From NCBI GenBank assembly GCA_016214845.1, contig JACRMS010000026.1, positions 62,001 through 126,000 of the forward strand: a stretch of DNA of 64,000 nucleotides, written 5' to 3'. This document shows, one piece after another, positions 16,103 through 24,655 of this stretch; the stretch's first letter is position 1; each line of letters starts with the position of its first letter. The position numbers and the translations under genes are program-made. The notes under the pieces are model-generated. The model was not told where the DNA came from. It made no database searches and was given only the letters and a program-made list of their open reading frames with translations. The stretch comes from Nitrospirota bacterium (GTDB lineage Bacteria > Nitrospirota > Thermodesulfovibrionia > UBA6902).

Positions 16103-18093
16103 CTCTTTTTAATTCGCAATATGATGATATAGGCATCTCCATCCTGACTGTTTCCATTAGCGTCGCTAAGTATGTCTTCGATGTCACTGTACTTGAAATC
16201 TATAGCGCCTGAAAAGCCGTATTTGAATTCATATTCTCCTGATACCTGATAAACGGTATCTCTCGTTTTTTGCCTGCTGAGCGATGATATGGATATGGGT
16301 CCAAGAAGGTCCTGACTGTTCGGTAAAAACTCGCCCGTGCTTCTTGTGTGGGACACAAGTGCGACAAGATTCAACTTGTCAACCGGCACATAATCAAAAG
16401 ATGCTGAATAAACATGCGCGGTGTCTTTCGACGAAACATTGCTGTCAATCAGGGGAACGTCTCCGAGCGAATCATACACGATATCCTGCTGGATTTTGTA
16501 GCGTAAGAACGCGTAGCTTGCGGTAAATGAAAGATTGTTCAGGAGTTTAAAGGTACCGCTTCCCAATATGTTGTCCGTCCTTGTTTTCCTGTCCTTTGCG
16601 TCTTGTGTCTCAGAAAAAACAAGATAGTTTCGCTTCTCACTCGCAATGCTATAGTTCAGCAGAAAGTTCATTTCAGCAGAGGGCAGCCACGAAATCGATG
16701 CCGCCCCCTCATCTGAATTGTCCGGTTCAGTGTTATACGAAGGGCTGTTGATCGTCCTGTGTATATAGTTTGCTTTTACCTTCAAACCTTTCATAACCTT
16801 GATATCAGCGGAAAACAACGCGGTGTTTTTTCTCGTTGAGTCCTCTAAATTCCAGTCGTCCGCGTTGTCTCTCTCAATATTTTCAAATTGATACCTGGCC
16901 AATAACATTACCCCTGTTTCAGGTTTGTATCTCCCTGTCAATGAAACAATATCGGTTGTTTTTGAGATGGAGGGTTTTACTGACTCTGTATATGTTGTTA
17001 CGGAGCCGTTAATGTCTTTTATTGAAGCAGTATTGGGATTGTCCGCGTCTGTATCAATGTGTGAATACCTCAAAAATAAAGACAGCCGCGTCAAAGGCGT
17101 CCATTGGAGTATGCCGGTCCCTTTAAATATATCAGCCGTTGCGCCGCTTGTTTTGTTGCTTCTTTCTTTTAATGAAAACGTTGCAGAAGCCGACAGGCTT
17201 TCAGTGTAGTTATTATGGATCTTTATTTCATTGGAAGACCCTTTAAGCTCAGGGAATTGATTATGCGGGAAGGTCCCGGCCGGACGGAAGGCACTTGCCT
17301 CATAAAAATTATGCATGACCTCGCCATCCCTGATGTCAAATCTCTTTTCCGCGTGGGAAAAATCAACCTCAACCGGGCCGAGATGACTGTTTGCGCCTAC
17401 AGTGTAGGTCAGGGTATTCCAGTCGATTTCCCTTTTCTGTGTGGCACGTTGAACGTTCTGGAAATAACCTGTGCCTGACAGGCTTCGCTGTTGCTGTTCC
17501 CCTTCTCTATTCACGTTTAATGTCCTGATGTAAGCATGGGCCGGGAAATCAGGGGTTTTTAATCTCAACAATAAATTATTTATTCCTGACTTAATTCCGT
17601 ATTCCGCGTTCTTGTCTTTTATATCAATACCGTATATTGACGACGAGGTATCGAGGTCCGTCAAATTGATATTTTCAAGGTTGTGAAAAAAAGTATTGTT
17701 GGACCATCTGGCGATAAAAAGCTCCCCAAAGGCATAATGGACATCACCCTGGTAATCTTTTCTATTATTCAAATCGAAATCAAGCTGCAGCCGGTGCGGG
17801 AACCTGAATAATTTCAAATCACCGCTGAACACCGGAGAGTCTTTCATATATTCATACTCAAACGCCCTTTCCAGGTCATGCGAATCAGCGAGCCTGTGGC
17901 CTAAAAATACGGTTGCTTCGGGTTTGATCTCAGGGAATTGATACGATATCTTTTCTTTATCCTCCACATGTTCAATGCCAAGCTCCTCCATCAATTTATG
18001 TTCATCGAACTCATCCGCAGAGTAACCTCTGCCTGCGATGGCTAACGATAAAATTAAAAAACCTATTATCTTTTTAATATTGGATTTCATCAT
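16093..18093 (-). CDS. Outer-membrane beta-barrel porin of an electron-transfer conduit (MtrB/PioB-like by position)
   Basis: 666 aa. A signal peptide (about 1-25, ending GYSA) is followed by many alternating hydrophobic/polar strands with aromatic girdles (for example ITGFLQW-like and LSLFLRYSHID), as in a large beta-barrel of more than 20 strands. No CxxC motif is seen near the N-terminus, unlike classical MtrB. Its start overlaps the stop of the decahaem gene by one base (TAATG), the standard arrangement for porin-cytochrome pairs. It would sheath the decahaem protein through the outer membrane. The barrel is clear; the MtrB link rests on context. Confidence 0.82.
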   Translation of the reverse strand: MMKSNIKKIIGFLILSLAIAGRGYSADEFDEHKLMEELGIEHVEDKEKISYQFPEIKPEATVFLGHRLADSHDLERAFEYEYMKDSPVFSGDLKLFRFPHRLQLDFDLNNRKDYQGDVHYAFGELFIARWSNNTFFHNLENINLTDLDTSSSIYGIDIKDKNAEYGIKSGINNLLLRLKTPDFPAHAYIRTLNVNREGEQQQRSLSGTGYFQNVQRATQKREIDWNTLTYTVGANSHLGPVEVDFSHAEKRFDIRDGEVMHNFYEASAFRPAGTFPHNQFPELKGSSNEIKIHNNYTESLSASATFSLKERSNKTSGATADIFKGTGILQWTPLTRLSLFLRYSHIDTDADNPNTASIKDINGSVTTYTESVKPSISKTTDIVSLTGRYKPETGVMLLARYQFENIERDNADDWNLEDSTRKNTALFSADIKVMKGLKVKANYIHRTINSPSYNTEPDNSDEGAASISWLPSAEMNFLLNYSIASEKRNYLVFSETQDAKDRKTRTDNILGSGTFKLLNNLSFTASYAFLRYKIQQDIVYDSLGDVPLIDSNVSSKDTAHVYSASFDYVPVDKLNLVALVSHTRSTGEFLPNSQDLLGPISISSLSRQKTRDTVYQVSGEYEFKYGFSGAIDFKYSDIEDILSDANGNSQDGDAYIIILRIKKRWG

Positions 18094-19094
18094 TAGTTAA
18101 TAAACATCCCCTTTCCGCTTGTTGAAGGGAGGTCCGTGCCGTGTATCTGTGAATGGCAGTCTGTGCAGCGGGAATAGAAGGCCCCTTTAGAATCCTTTGT
18201 CGTCGAGGCGCTTGAAGTCCTGTGTCCGCCGTGGCACTGAAGGCACAGGAACGGTTCACTGACTTTAAGAAGGTTGTTGTTGACGGAGCCGTGAGGACTG
18301 TGGCATGTCATGCAGTCATCATTCAGGTCCGCGTGTTCAAATGTATTAGGACCTTCCATTTCCCCGTGGCATCTTGTACATGTCTCTTTAGCCGTGTCCT
18401 CAATCAGCAACCCTTCATTCACAGCGCCGTGAGGATCGTGGCAATCCGTACAGAAAAGTTTTTTCTCCATCACCGGGTGGCGGCTTGGAAGCGAAAATTC
18501 AGCAGCCTGTGCCTGGTGGCATTTTAGGCACATATCTCTCGTGTCCTGGGGTTTAGTTATTAAAGACGGCCCCGCGTGTATGTTATGACAGTCAAAACAG
18601 GAAACCTCATTTATTGTATGCGCCCCGGCATTCCAGTTATGCAGATTGAATGATGAATTTTCCGAGTGACAATTAAGACACATAAGAGACTGCGCCTGCG
18701 CAGGAAGGGCCTTGAGATTGATCAGGGTCTCATACTTGCACGCGGCCTGTTTTCCTTCTGCCGCATCCGCTGCTACACTTTCAGGTGTTATACCCTCTAC
18801 GGCAAGGCTGCCCGGGCCGTGACAGGATTCACAGTTAACAAGAGGCATATGCGACGTTGCCGACATTTGCGCTCCCATAGTGCTCGCCTCAAAGTAGCGT
18901 CTGACGTTGTCATGGTAATGGCAGGCCGAGAGACAGGTGTTTGTCCCGACATAATCAGCGTCAAGACGTCCCATGAGCATCTTTTGATATTCCTGAATCG
19001 GCATTACCGGCTTTGCGGACCTGATTGCTTCACAGCCGGAAAAAGCTATCATTAAAAGAAGCAAGAAAGGCAGCGTCATTTTAAATGAAATCAC
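18093..19094 (-). CDS. DmsE/MtrA-type decahaem c-type cytochrome, lipoprotein
   Basis: The start chosen is the GTG at 19094: an AGGGGAG lies six bases upstream and the product (333 aa) opens with a compact signal peptide and lipobox (IAFSGC). A longer reading from ATG 19154 would add 20 polar residues. Nine CxxCH sites (CESCH, CLNCH, CFDCH, CLKCH, CTDCH, CTRCH, CMTCH, CLQCH, CTDCH) plus one CLSACH, a CX3CH site, near the N-terminus would give ten haems. It is followed with a one-base overlap by the porin gene. It likely carries electrons across the outer membrane through the porin. Confidence 0.88.
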   Translation of the reverse strand: MISFKMTLPFLLLLMIAFSGCEAIRSAKPVMPIQEYQKMLMGRLDADYVGTNTCLSACHYHDNVRRYFEASTMGAQMSATSHMPLVNCESCHGPGSLAVEGITPESVAADAAEGKQAACKYETLINLKALPAQAQSLMCLNCHSENSSFNLHNWNAGAHTINEVSCFDCHNIHAGPSLITKPQDTRDMCLKCHQAQAAEFSLPSRHPVMEKKLFCTDCHDPHGAVNEGLLIEDTAKETCTRCHGEMEGPNTFEHADLNDDCMTCHSPHGSVNNNLLKVSEPFLCLQCHGGHRTSSASTTKDSKGAFYSRCTDCHSQIHGTDLPSTSGKGMFIN

Positions 19095-19161
19095 TTTCGT
19101 CTCCCCTGATATTTTTTGATTCCGGGATGCATGAACCATGCTCCTTTTTTCCATATTGCGT

Positions 19162-19189
19162 TTAACGACACTTTTTCAATAAAACTTTA
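19162..19189 (-). promoter_or_regulatory. Sigma-28 (FliA)-type promoter of the electron-transfer/chemoreceptor operon
   Basis: On the minus strand TAAAGTTT (19182-19189) matches the sigma-28 -35 consensus in all eight positions. After 12 bp follows GTCGTTAA (19162-19169), six of eight matches to GCCGATAA. The start point would be near 19155, about 60 nt before the preferred start codon of the decahaem cytochrome. Confidence 0.55.
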
Positions 19190-19200
19190 GCGGGCTTCGT

Positions 19201-19311
19201 GGAAATTGTTGCTTCCATCCGGTCAAAAGGGACTTCTCAGCCGGATGTCCGCTTTTCAGGTCATGTCTAAATGAAATGATATTTTTCGGGGAACTTTAGC
19301 GCCTTTCCCCG
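19201..19311. promoter_or_regulatory. Upstream hairpin region of the electron-transfer operon
   Basis: Two hairpins lie upstream of the sigma-28-like promoter: 19287-19311 (7-bp stem cggggaa/ttccccg, 11-nt loop) and 19216-19247 (7-bp stem catccgg/ccggatg). The 10-mer CGCTAAAGTT (minus strand) occurs at 19292-19301 and again in the promoter at 19183-19192. These could be operators, or part of a leader if a second promoter lies further up. No known riboswitch class fits. Confidence 0.45.
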
Positions 19312-19450
19312 ACGAGGAGCCACAAGAGGGATTAATTACGTCGGGAAATTGATTGGAGGTTCAGATGAGACGATTGGAATAATCGGATATTATTTGAGTA
19401 TCTTCTTGACCGGGAAATTATATCTAACAATTCTATTACGAAAAGCTTTC

Positions 19451-19819
19451 TCACCAATTCTTCTTGAAATCACTTGGAGAGTATGTATAATTTCTTGTTG
19501 TGAAATAACTCGATGTCTTGATTCTTTTCAGGATTAAAGGGTTTCTGTGGAATATTCTATACAAAAAAGAAACAGGAGTTAAGACCGCAAAAAAAATAAA
19601 AGTTATAATTATTTTTGTGGTAATTCCTCCCATGAAATGTCCCAGCTTAAACCAGACATGCACAAACTTTGAAAATAAATTGGCAAAAAGAAGACTTGCT
19701 ATCAACAATATGAGGGATATATATATGAGGAATGGCTTGTCGAAAAGGTAATGGAGAACGAGTAAAAATGCAGATAGTACTACCGCTGTTTCCAGGTCTC
19801 TTATTCTTGAATCTTTCAT
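19451..19819 (-). CDS. SxtJ-like small membrane protein
   Basis: 122 aa with three hydrophobic segments (about 12-30, 31-50 and 70-92) and a basic tail with the pattern RNYTYSPSDFKKNW. This size and ending fit the SxtJ family, which is found beside carbamoyltransferases. GAGGAG precedes the ATG. It is the last gene of the carbamoyltransferase/DUF5989 cluster. The family's role is unknown but is presumed to be linked to the carbamoylated product. Confidence 0.82.
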   Translation of the reverse strand: MKDSRIRDLETAVVLSAFLLVLHYLFDKPFLIYISLILLIASLLFANLFSKFVHVWFKLGHFMGGITTKIIITFIFFAVLTPVSFLYRIFHRNPLILKRIKTSSYFTTRNYTYSPSDFKKNW

Positions 19820-19886
19820 GACAACTCCTCATTCAGAAATACAAGGTTGATTGCCGAGTTTCCTGATTTATTTTGAGCTTAATTAA

Positions 19887-20033
19887 TTAGAACATTGTGT
19901 AAATAAGGGGCGCTATTGCAGAGCCGCCGGAGAAAATCATTACCCCTACGATAAGCAAAACAAGAATAACCGGCAATAACCACCATTTTTTCCGCTCCAT
20001 CATAAATCCTAAAATGTCTTTGATAAAATCCAT
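19887..20033 (-). CDS. DUF5989 family small membrane protein
   Basis: This ORF codes for 48 aa: a short amphipathic start (MDFIKDILGFMMERKKWW), one transmembrane helix, and the tail GGSAIAPLIYTMF. The ERKKWWLLP segment and the AP-x-IYT-x-F ending are characteristic of DUF5989 proteins, which almost always sit between a carbamoyltransferase and an SxtJ gene, as here. A perfect AGGAGG precedes the ATG. Function unknown. Confidence 0.85.
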   Translation of the reverse strand: MDFIKDILGFMMERKKWWLLPVILVLLIVGVMIFSGGSAIAPLIYTMF

Positions 20034-20098
20034 AAGACAACCTCCTGTAAGGCTTCTTTTAATCCCGGTATGACCATCCGCTGATACAATTTGTTTTA

Positions 20099-21928
20099 TT
20101 AATCTTCATATATATTTTTTTTCTTTTTCCTGAACAAGAATCTTTCAATTACTAAGTAATCCATGTCTGTCTTCATAAAGCACTTATACGCATCTTCAGG
20201 GGTGCATACAATAGGCTCTCCTCTCACATTAAAACTTGTATTGACAATAAGGCCATACCCGGTTCTTTCCTTAAAAGCTTTGAGCAGCTTCCAGAACTTT
20301 GGATTTGTCTCTTTGTGAACAGTCTGAAGTCTGGCAGAATAATCCAAATGCGTTATTGCCGGTATATCCGAACGCAGGTGGTACAATTTCTCTTTCAACG
20401 GCAAAGAGCTATATCCTTCCGGAAATGGCTTTCTCCTTTTCACATTAACATCCGAAATTAAAAGCATGTATGGAGACGGATGGTTTATTTCAAAATATTC
20501 CTTTTCATCTTCATATAGCACCGCTGGAGCGAAAGGCCTGAAGCTCTCTCTGTATTTTATCTTCAGGTTCAATCTCTTTTGCATCTCCGGGTTTCTTGCA
20601 TCTCCCAAAATACTTCTGTTACCCAATGCCCTCGGCCCCCACTCCATTCTTCCCTGGAACCATCCCACCACATGACCTTTGCCTAAAAGCTCCGCAGTCT
20701 TATCACAGAGGCTTTCAATGTCATTATAAAATTCATACACCGCGTTATACTTCTTAATCGTTTGTTCTATTTCAAAGTTTGAAAATTCCGGCCCAAGATA
20801 AGAACCCTGCATTTTATCATGCACTCCATCCGCATATCTTGGTTTGTTGAAATACATGTGATATGCAGCGTACGCGGCTCCAAGAGAACCCCCGGCATCT
20901 CCGGAAGCCGGTTGAATCCATATATCGTCAAAAATTCCGGCCTTGAGAAGCTTTCCATTAGCCACGCAATTCAGGGCCACACCTCCTGCCAAACACAGGT
21001 ATTTTGAATCAGTCAATCTCCTGGCCTCGTTAGCCATCTTCAAAACTATATCTTCAGTAATGTTCTGAATTGCAAGCGCCATATCACAATGGTCCTGCAA
21101 TATTTCTGTTTCCGGCTTCCGCCTTGGTAAACCCAAAAGCTTTTCAAACTTCTCATCCTTTACCATTTTCAAACCGGTTGCATAATCAAAATATTCCTGG
21201 TTTAACCATATAGAGCCGTCTTCCTTGACTTCTATTAAATTTGAGTAAATTATATCCATGTATTTTTTGACATTTTGTGATGCGGGATCTCCATAAGGCG
21301 CAAGACCCATAAGCTTATACTCTCCGGAGTTTACCTTAAACCCTAAAAAATAAGTAAAGGCAGTGTAAAGAAGGCCAAGGGAATGGGGAAACCTGAGCTC
21401 TTTCAGTATTGTTATATTGTTGTCTTTTCCATAAGAGATGGAGGCGGTGGCCCATTCACCAACCCCGTCTATAGTCAATATAGCAGCTTCTGCAAAGGGA
21501 GACGGGAAAAAAGCGCTTGCAGCATGTGATAAGTGGTGTTCTGTAAACAAGGGTTTTAACTTATTCTTGTCTATATTCTCAATTTTTGTCAGTTCTTCAT
21601 ATATAAGTTTCTTCAAAAAGAGTTTCTCTTTTACCCAAACAGGCATGGCTTCCAGAAATGATTTCAATCCACTCGGGGCAAATGCATAATAGGTTTCCAG
21701 CAGCCTTTCAAACTTTAAAAGAGGCTTGTCATAAAAAACTATAGCGTCGATTTCATTCAGGGCCAGGTCCTTATGTTTCAAACAGTACTTAATGGCATTT
21801 GAAGGAAAAGAGGCATCATGCTTTTTCCTTGTGAACCTTTCCTCATGCGCTGCGGCAACTATTTCACCTTCATTTATCAAACAGGCGGCAGCATCATGAT
21901 AAAAAGCGGATATGCCTAAAATGTACAT
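20099..21928 (-). CDS. Carbamoyltransferase (NodU/CmcH family)
   Basis: 609 aa, full length. The N-terminal ASKHA-like half begins ILGISAFYHDAAACLI and includes HHLSHAASAFFPSPF and the GEWATAS segment. The C-terminal half has GWFQGRMEWGPRALGNRSIL and SFNVRGEPIVCTP. These are the signatures of O-carbamoyltransferases that use carbamoyl phosphate and ATP. The acceptor is unknown; with DUF5989 and SxtJ it probably decorates a surface polysaccharide or small molecule. The gene is relatively AT-rich. Confidence 0.93.
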   Translation of the reverse strand: MYILGISAFYHDAAACLINEGEIVAAAHEERFTRKKHDASFPSNAIKYCLKHKDLALNEIDAIVFYDKPLLKFERLLETYYAFAPSGLKSFLEAMPVWVKEKLFLKKLIYEELTKIENIDKNKLKPLFTEHHLSHAASAFFPSPFAEAAILTIDGVGEWATASISYGKDNNITILKELRFPHSLGLLYTAFTYFLGFKVNSGEYKLMGLAPYGDPASQNVKKYMDIIYSNLIEVKEDGSIWLNQEYFDYATGLKMVKDEKFEKLLGLPRRKPETEILQDHCDMALAIQNITEDIVLKMANEARRLTDSKYLCLAGGVALNCVANGKLLKAGIFDDIWIQPASGDAGGSLGAAYAAYHMYFNKPRYADGVHDKMQGSYLGPEFSNFEIEQTIKKYNAVYEFYNDIESLCDKTAELLGKGHVVGWFQGRMEWGPRALGNRSILGDARNPEMQKRLNLKIKYRESFRPFAPAVLYEDEKEYFEINHPSPYMLLISDVNVKRRKPFPEGYSSLPLKEKLYHLRSDIPAITHLDYSARLQTVHKETNPKFWKLLKAFKERTGYGLIVNTSFNVRGEPIVCTPEDAYKCFMKTDMDYLVIERFLFRKKKKNIYED

Positions 21929-22015
21929 TGTCCTCTGCTCTCTTTCATCGGGCTTATCGACATTATTAAAATATAATATTAAAAGACATGCTGAATGTTA
22001 AAAAAACTGACTCTA

Positions 22016-23053
22016 TCAAAACTTCTTGCGGCCGATCATTGTGAAAAATCCGCCTTCTTTACTTCCAGTGAATATCATTCCCAGTTGAACAAGAAAGTGA
22101 TCAAAGCGCGAGCCCCTGGGATTTGCCTTAAATAATTTTTCTTCCGGTGTGAAGGATTCAAGTGGATTAGACTTTGGAATATTGTTAATGAATTCTACAC
22201 CGCTTTTGTCAAACCACTGCAATACCTCTCCAATTGTATGCTTGGACTCATGGGGGTTTTTATATTGGTCCATAAACCATGTATGTCTTTTTACATCGCT
22301 TAGTGTTTTGTCTCTTAGGCGGGGATCAAGAAACTTGAAGCGGTTATCGGAAAACCTGAAAATCAAGCGCCTGATATCAGTAATCAGTCTTCCGTAAGTA
22401 TGATAAAGCCCTATTATTATAAAACCATTCTTTTTAACCAGTCTTAAAATTGACTGAAAGCCGCCAAACGGGTCGCCGGTGTGATGCAATACTCCATTGC
22501 ATATTACTATATCAAAGCTCTCCGGTTTAAATACCGGCCTGAACAAATTCATTTGGAGAAAACACACATTGTCCAAGTTGTTTTTTTCCTTGAATTCAAA
22601 TCCAAGCTTGAGAGAATTGAGACACATATCTGCGCCAAAAACCGACCGTTCGCCGGTTATGCTCAAATAGTTGCTTAACTGTCCCGTGCCGCATCCTACC
22701 TCAAGAACTCTTGAATCATATGAAATCTGATCATCCAATAATCTGGCAAAAACCGACTGTTCAGCTTTTTTTCTGAAACTCGAAATGGAGTCTAGATCTT
22801 CATAGTTAGGGAAAGGGGTTTCTTCATAAAAAGATTTTACTGTTTCTGTGACATCTTTTTTATCATTTTCTCTTTCTGGAAAATGGAACAGCAAAGGTAT
22901 ACCATTTGTACAATTAAAAGACCTGCCACATTTATAGCACTTAATTGCCTCTCGGTCATCCGAAATATTCAGGGACCCTTCACATGCGGGGCAAATAAAT
23001 ATTTCAATGTTCTCAATGATATGAGCCGGCAGTTTATTATTAACAGATATCAT
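22016..23053 (-). CDS. SAM-dependent methyltransferase with N-terminal zinc ribbon (Trm112-like)
   Basis: 345 aa. The N-terminal zinc-binding segment has CPAC...CYKCGRSF...NGIPLLF, like Trm112-type domains fused to class I methyltransferases. The SAM fold follows, with motif I LEVGCGTGQLSNYL at about residue 115 and motif IV VICNGVLHHTGDP. A C-terminal extension of about 100 aa is not recognised. It is oriented with the carbamoyltransferase gene (88 bp away) and may act on the same product. Substrate unknown. Confidence 0.88.
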   Translation of the reverse strand: MISVNNKLPAHIIENIEIFICPACEGSLNISDDREAIKCYKCGRSFNCTNGIPLLFHFPERENDKKDVTETVKSFYEETPFPNYEDLDSISSFRKKAEQSVFARLLDDQISYDSRVLEVGCGTGQLSNYLSITGERSVFGADMCLNSLKLGFEFKEKNNLDNVCFLQMNLFRPVFKPESFDIVICNGVLHHTGDPFGGFQSILRLVKKNGFIIIGLYHTYGRLITDIRRLIFRFSDNRFKFLDPRLRDKTLSDVKRHTWFMDQYKNPHESKHTIGEVLQWFDKSGVEFINNIPKSNPLESFTPEEKLFKANPRGSRFDHFLVQLGMIFTGSKEGGFFTMIGRKKF

Positions 23054-23126
23054 CTTTCAGGCGCTGTTCAGCTTTCAGGGTAAATTATAATAATAACTAA
23101 TAAATGTATTTTTAATTTAACACAAC

Positions 23127-23143
23127 TTGTAATGACATTACAA
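23127..23143. promoter_or_regulatory. 17-bp palindrome, candidate operator
   Basis: TTGTAATG-A-CATTACAA is a perfect 8-bp inverted repeat around one base, located between the divergent methyltransferase gene (start 23053) and ppx (start 23215). It may bind a dimeric regulator controlling one or both. No known regulator site is claimed. Confidence 0.45.
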
Positions 23144-23202
23144 TTAAAAGGGAAGGGAATCATTACGAGCTATAACAATTCCACTTTAAGTTTGTTTTTG
23201 TT

Positions 23203-23208
23203 TATAAT
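23203..23208 (+). promoter_or_regulatory. -10 box immediately before ppx start
   Basis: A perfect TATAAT ends six bases before the GTG of ppx and no Shine-Dalgarno is present, so the transcript may be leaderless. A convincing -35 is not seen. Confidence 0.45.
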
Positions 23209-23214
23209 CTTCTC

Positions 23215-24183
23215 GTGCAAAACAAACCCCTTGCTGCAATCGACATAGGAACCAATACTTGCAGGCTTTTGATCGCAGATGTTCACTTCGATCCAAAAAA
23301 GAAAACCTACTGCATAAAAGAACTTTTCTCCGACAGGATAATTGCGAGGCTCGGAGAAGGCCTTCACAAAAACAAGCGACTTAATAAACAGGCAATGGCA
23401 AGAGGGCTGAAGGCCCTCAGAAAATTCAGTGATGCCTTATCAGAGTACAATGTCACTGAAACATCAGCGTTTGCGACAAGCGCGCTCAGAGAGGCAAAGA
23501 ACAGGAATGATTTCTTAATCAAAGTTAAAGAGGCCACCGGGCTTGATATTAATATCATCAGCGGGGAAGAAGAAGCAAGAATAACCGCATCAGGGATGCT
23601 CACGGACATTGTAATACCAAAGGCCGCCCTCCTCGTTGACATCGGTGGGGGAAGCACGGAGCTTATATTCGCAAGAAAAGGGAAACCTTTGTCTGTGCAT
23701 AGCCTGGACCTCGGTGTCGTTTACCTGGCGGGCCAGTACATGAAGAACGACCCTCCTTCTCAGGAAGATCTGATCAAGATGGACAGCCATATTTCCGGGA
23801 AGATCAGAGCGAACGTGGATACGTATTTAAAGCTCATCGATCATAACTCAAAACTCAAAACCTCGTTTATAGGCACGGCAGGGACAATAACAGCCCTTGC
23901 CGCAATCACTAAAAAAGCAAAAAGATTTGAGCATAAAAAAATCCACGGAACCAGAATAAAAAGGGGAAAGGTGAAATGCATTTTTCACGATATTTCCACT
24001 GTCACCGCTAAAGAGAGAGCAAAATATCTGCCGTTTGAACCTTCGAGGCTTGACATTATAGTGCCGGGAACACTTATACTGTTGAAGCTGATGGAAGCCT
24101 TTGACTTCAGGGAGATCACAGTCAGTAATCACGGTTTAAAAGAAGGTATTCTTATTGAGCTTTTCAAGGAAATAAATGAGTAA
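23215..24183 (+). CDS. ppx: Ppx/GppA family phosphatase (exopolyphosphatase)
   Basis: 322 aa, the length of the short Ppx/GppA proteins. It has the ASKHA phosphate-1 motif AAIDIGTNTCRLLIAD, TSAFATSALREAKNR, ISGEEEAR and the phosphate-2 motif LLVDIGGGSTELI. It hydrolyses polyphosphate or pppGpp in the cytosol; the two activities cannot be separated from sequence. It lacks the C-terminal HD-type domain of longer members. GTG is the only suitable start, since the conserved domain begins at residue 7. The GNAT gene overlaps its end by 8 bp. Confidence 0.92.
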   Translation: MQNKPLAAIDIGTNTCRLLIADVHFDPKKKTYCIKELFSDRIIARLGEGLHKNKRLNKQAMARGLKALRKFSDALSEYNVTETSAFATSALREAKNRNDFLIKVKEATGLDINIISGEEEARITASGMLTDIVIPKAALLVDIGGGSTELIFARKGKPLSVHSLDLGVVYLAGQYMKNDPPSQEDLIKMDSHISGKIRANVDTYLKLIDHNSKLKTSFIGTAGTITALAAITKKAKRFEHKKIHGTRIKRGKVKCIFHDISTVTAKERAKYLPFEPSRLDIIVPGTLILLKLMEAFDFREITVSNHGLKEGILIELFKEINE

Positions 24184-24655
24184 AAAAACTTCAAGCACAT
24201 ACCAGTTCAGGAAAGCCACCATCAAAGACGTCAAGGCAATACATGTCCTTGTAAATCAATTCGCAAGGAAGGAAGAAATGCTCCCGCGCTCCTTGAATGA
24301 GATTTACGAGAACATACGCGATTTCTTCATCTGTCTTGATGACGGGAAGATCGTCGGGGCCGCCGCGCTTCACATCCTGTGGGAAGACCTTGCCGAGGTG
24401 AGATCAGTTGCCGTGGCAAGCAATTATCAGCGCAAAGGCATAGGCGGGAAGCTGGTAAAGAAATGCCTGAAAGATGCTGAAGAGCTCGGCGTGGAAAAAG
24501 TATTTGCCCTCACCTATCATCCGGGCTTCTTCAAGGAATTGGGATTTCATGACGTCGACAAAGACGCCCTCCCCCAGAAGATCTGGGGCGAATGTCTCAA
24601 ATGCCATAAGTTTCCAGAATGCAATGAGTTGGCTGTGATAAAGGAATTAGGGTAG
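24176..24655 (+). CDS. GNAT N-acetyltransferase (short ArgA-like)
   Basis: 159 aa. It has a GNAT fold with acetyl-CoA motif VRSVAVASNYQRKGIGGKLV (the Q/R-x-x-G-x-G/A loop) at about 77-96. The C-terminal segment has CLKCHKFPEC, a cysteine motif common in stand-alone N-acetylglutamate synthase-like enzymes. The likely reaction is acetylation of glutamate in arginine synthesis, but other amines are possible. It overlaps ppx by 8 bp (coupled) and meets the SurA-like gene tail to tail with a 9-bp overlap. Confidence 0.84.
   Translation: MSKKTSSTYQFRKATIKDVKAIHVLVNQFARKEEMLPRSLNEIYENIRDFFICLDDGKIVGAAALHILWEDLAEVRSVAVASNYQRKGIGGKLVKKCLKDAEELGVEKVFALTYHPGFFKELGFHDVDKDALPQKIWGECLKCHKFPECNELAVIKELG

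Noticed and set aside
19195-19340. c-di-GMP/cGAMP (GEMM) or cobalamin riboswitch before the electron-transfer operon
   Set aside because: The hairpins and CTAAAG-like words looked suggestive, but the core GEMM blocks (AGGCAAACC, GACGCAAAGCC) and the cobalamin box are missing. The region is also upstream of the likely promoter.
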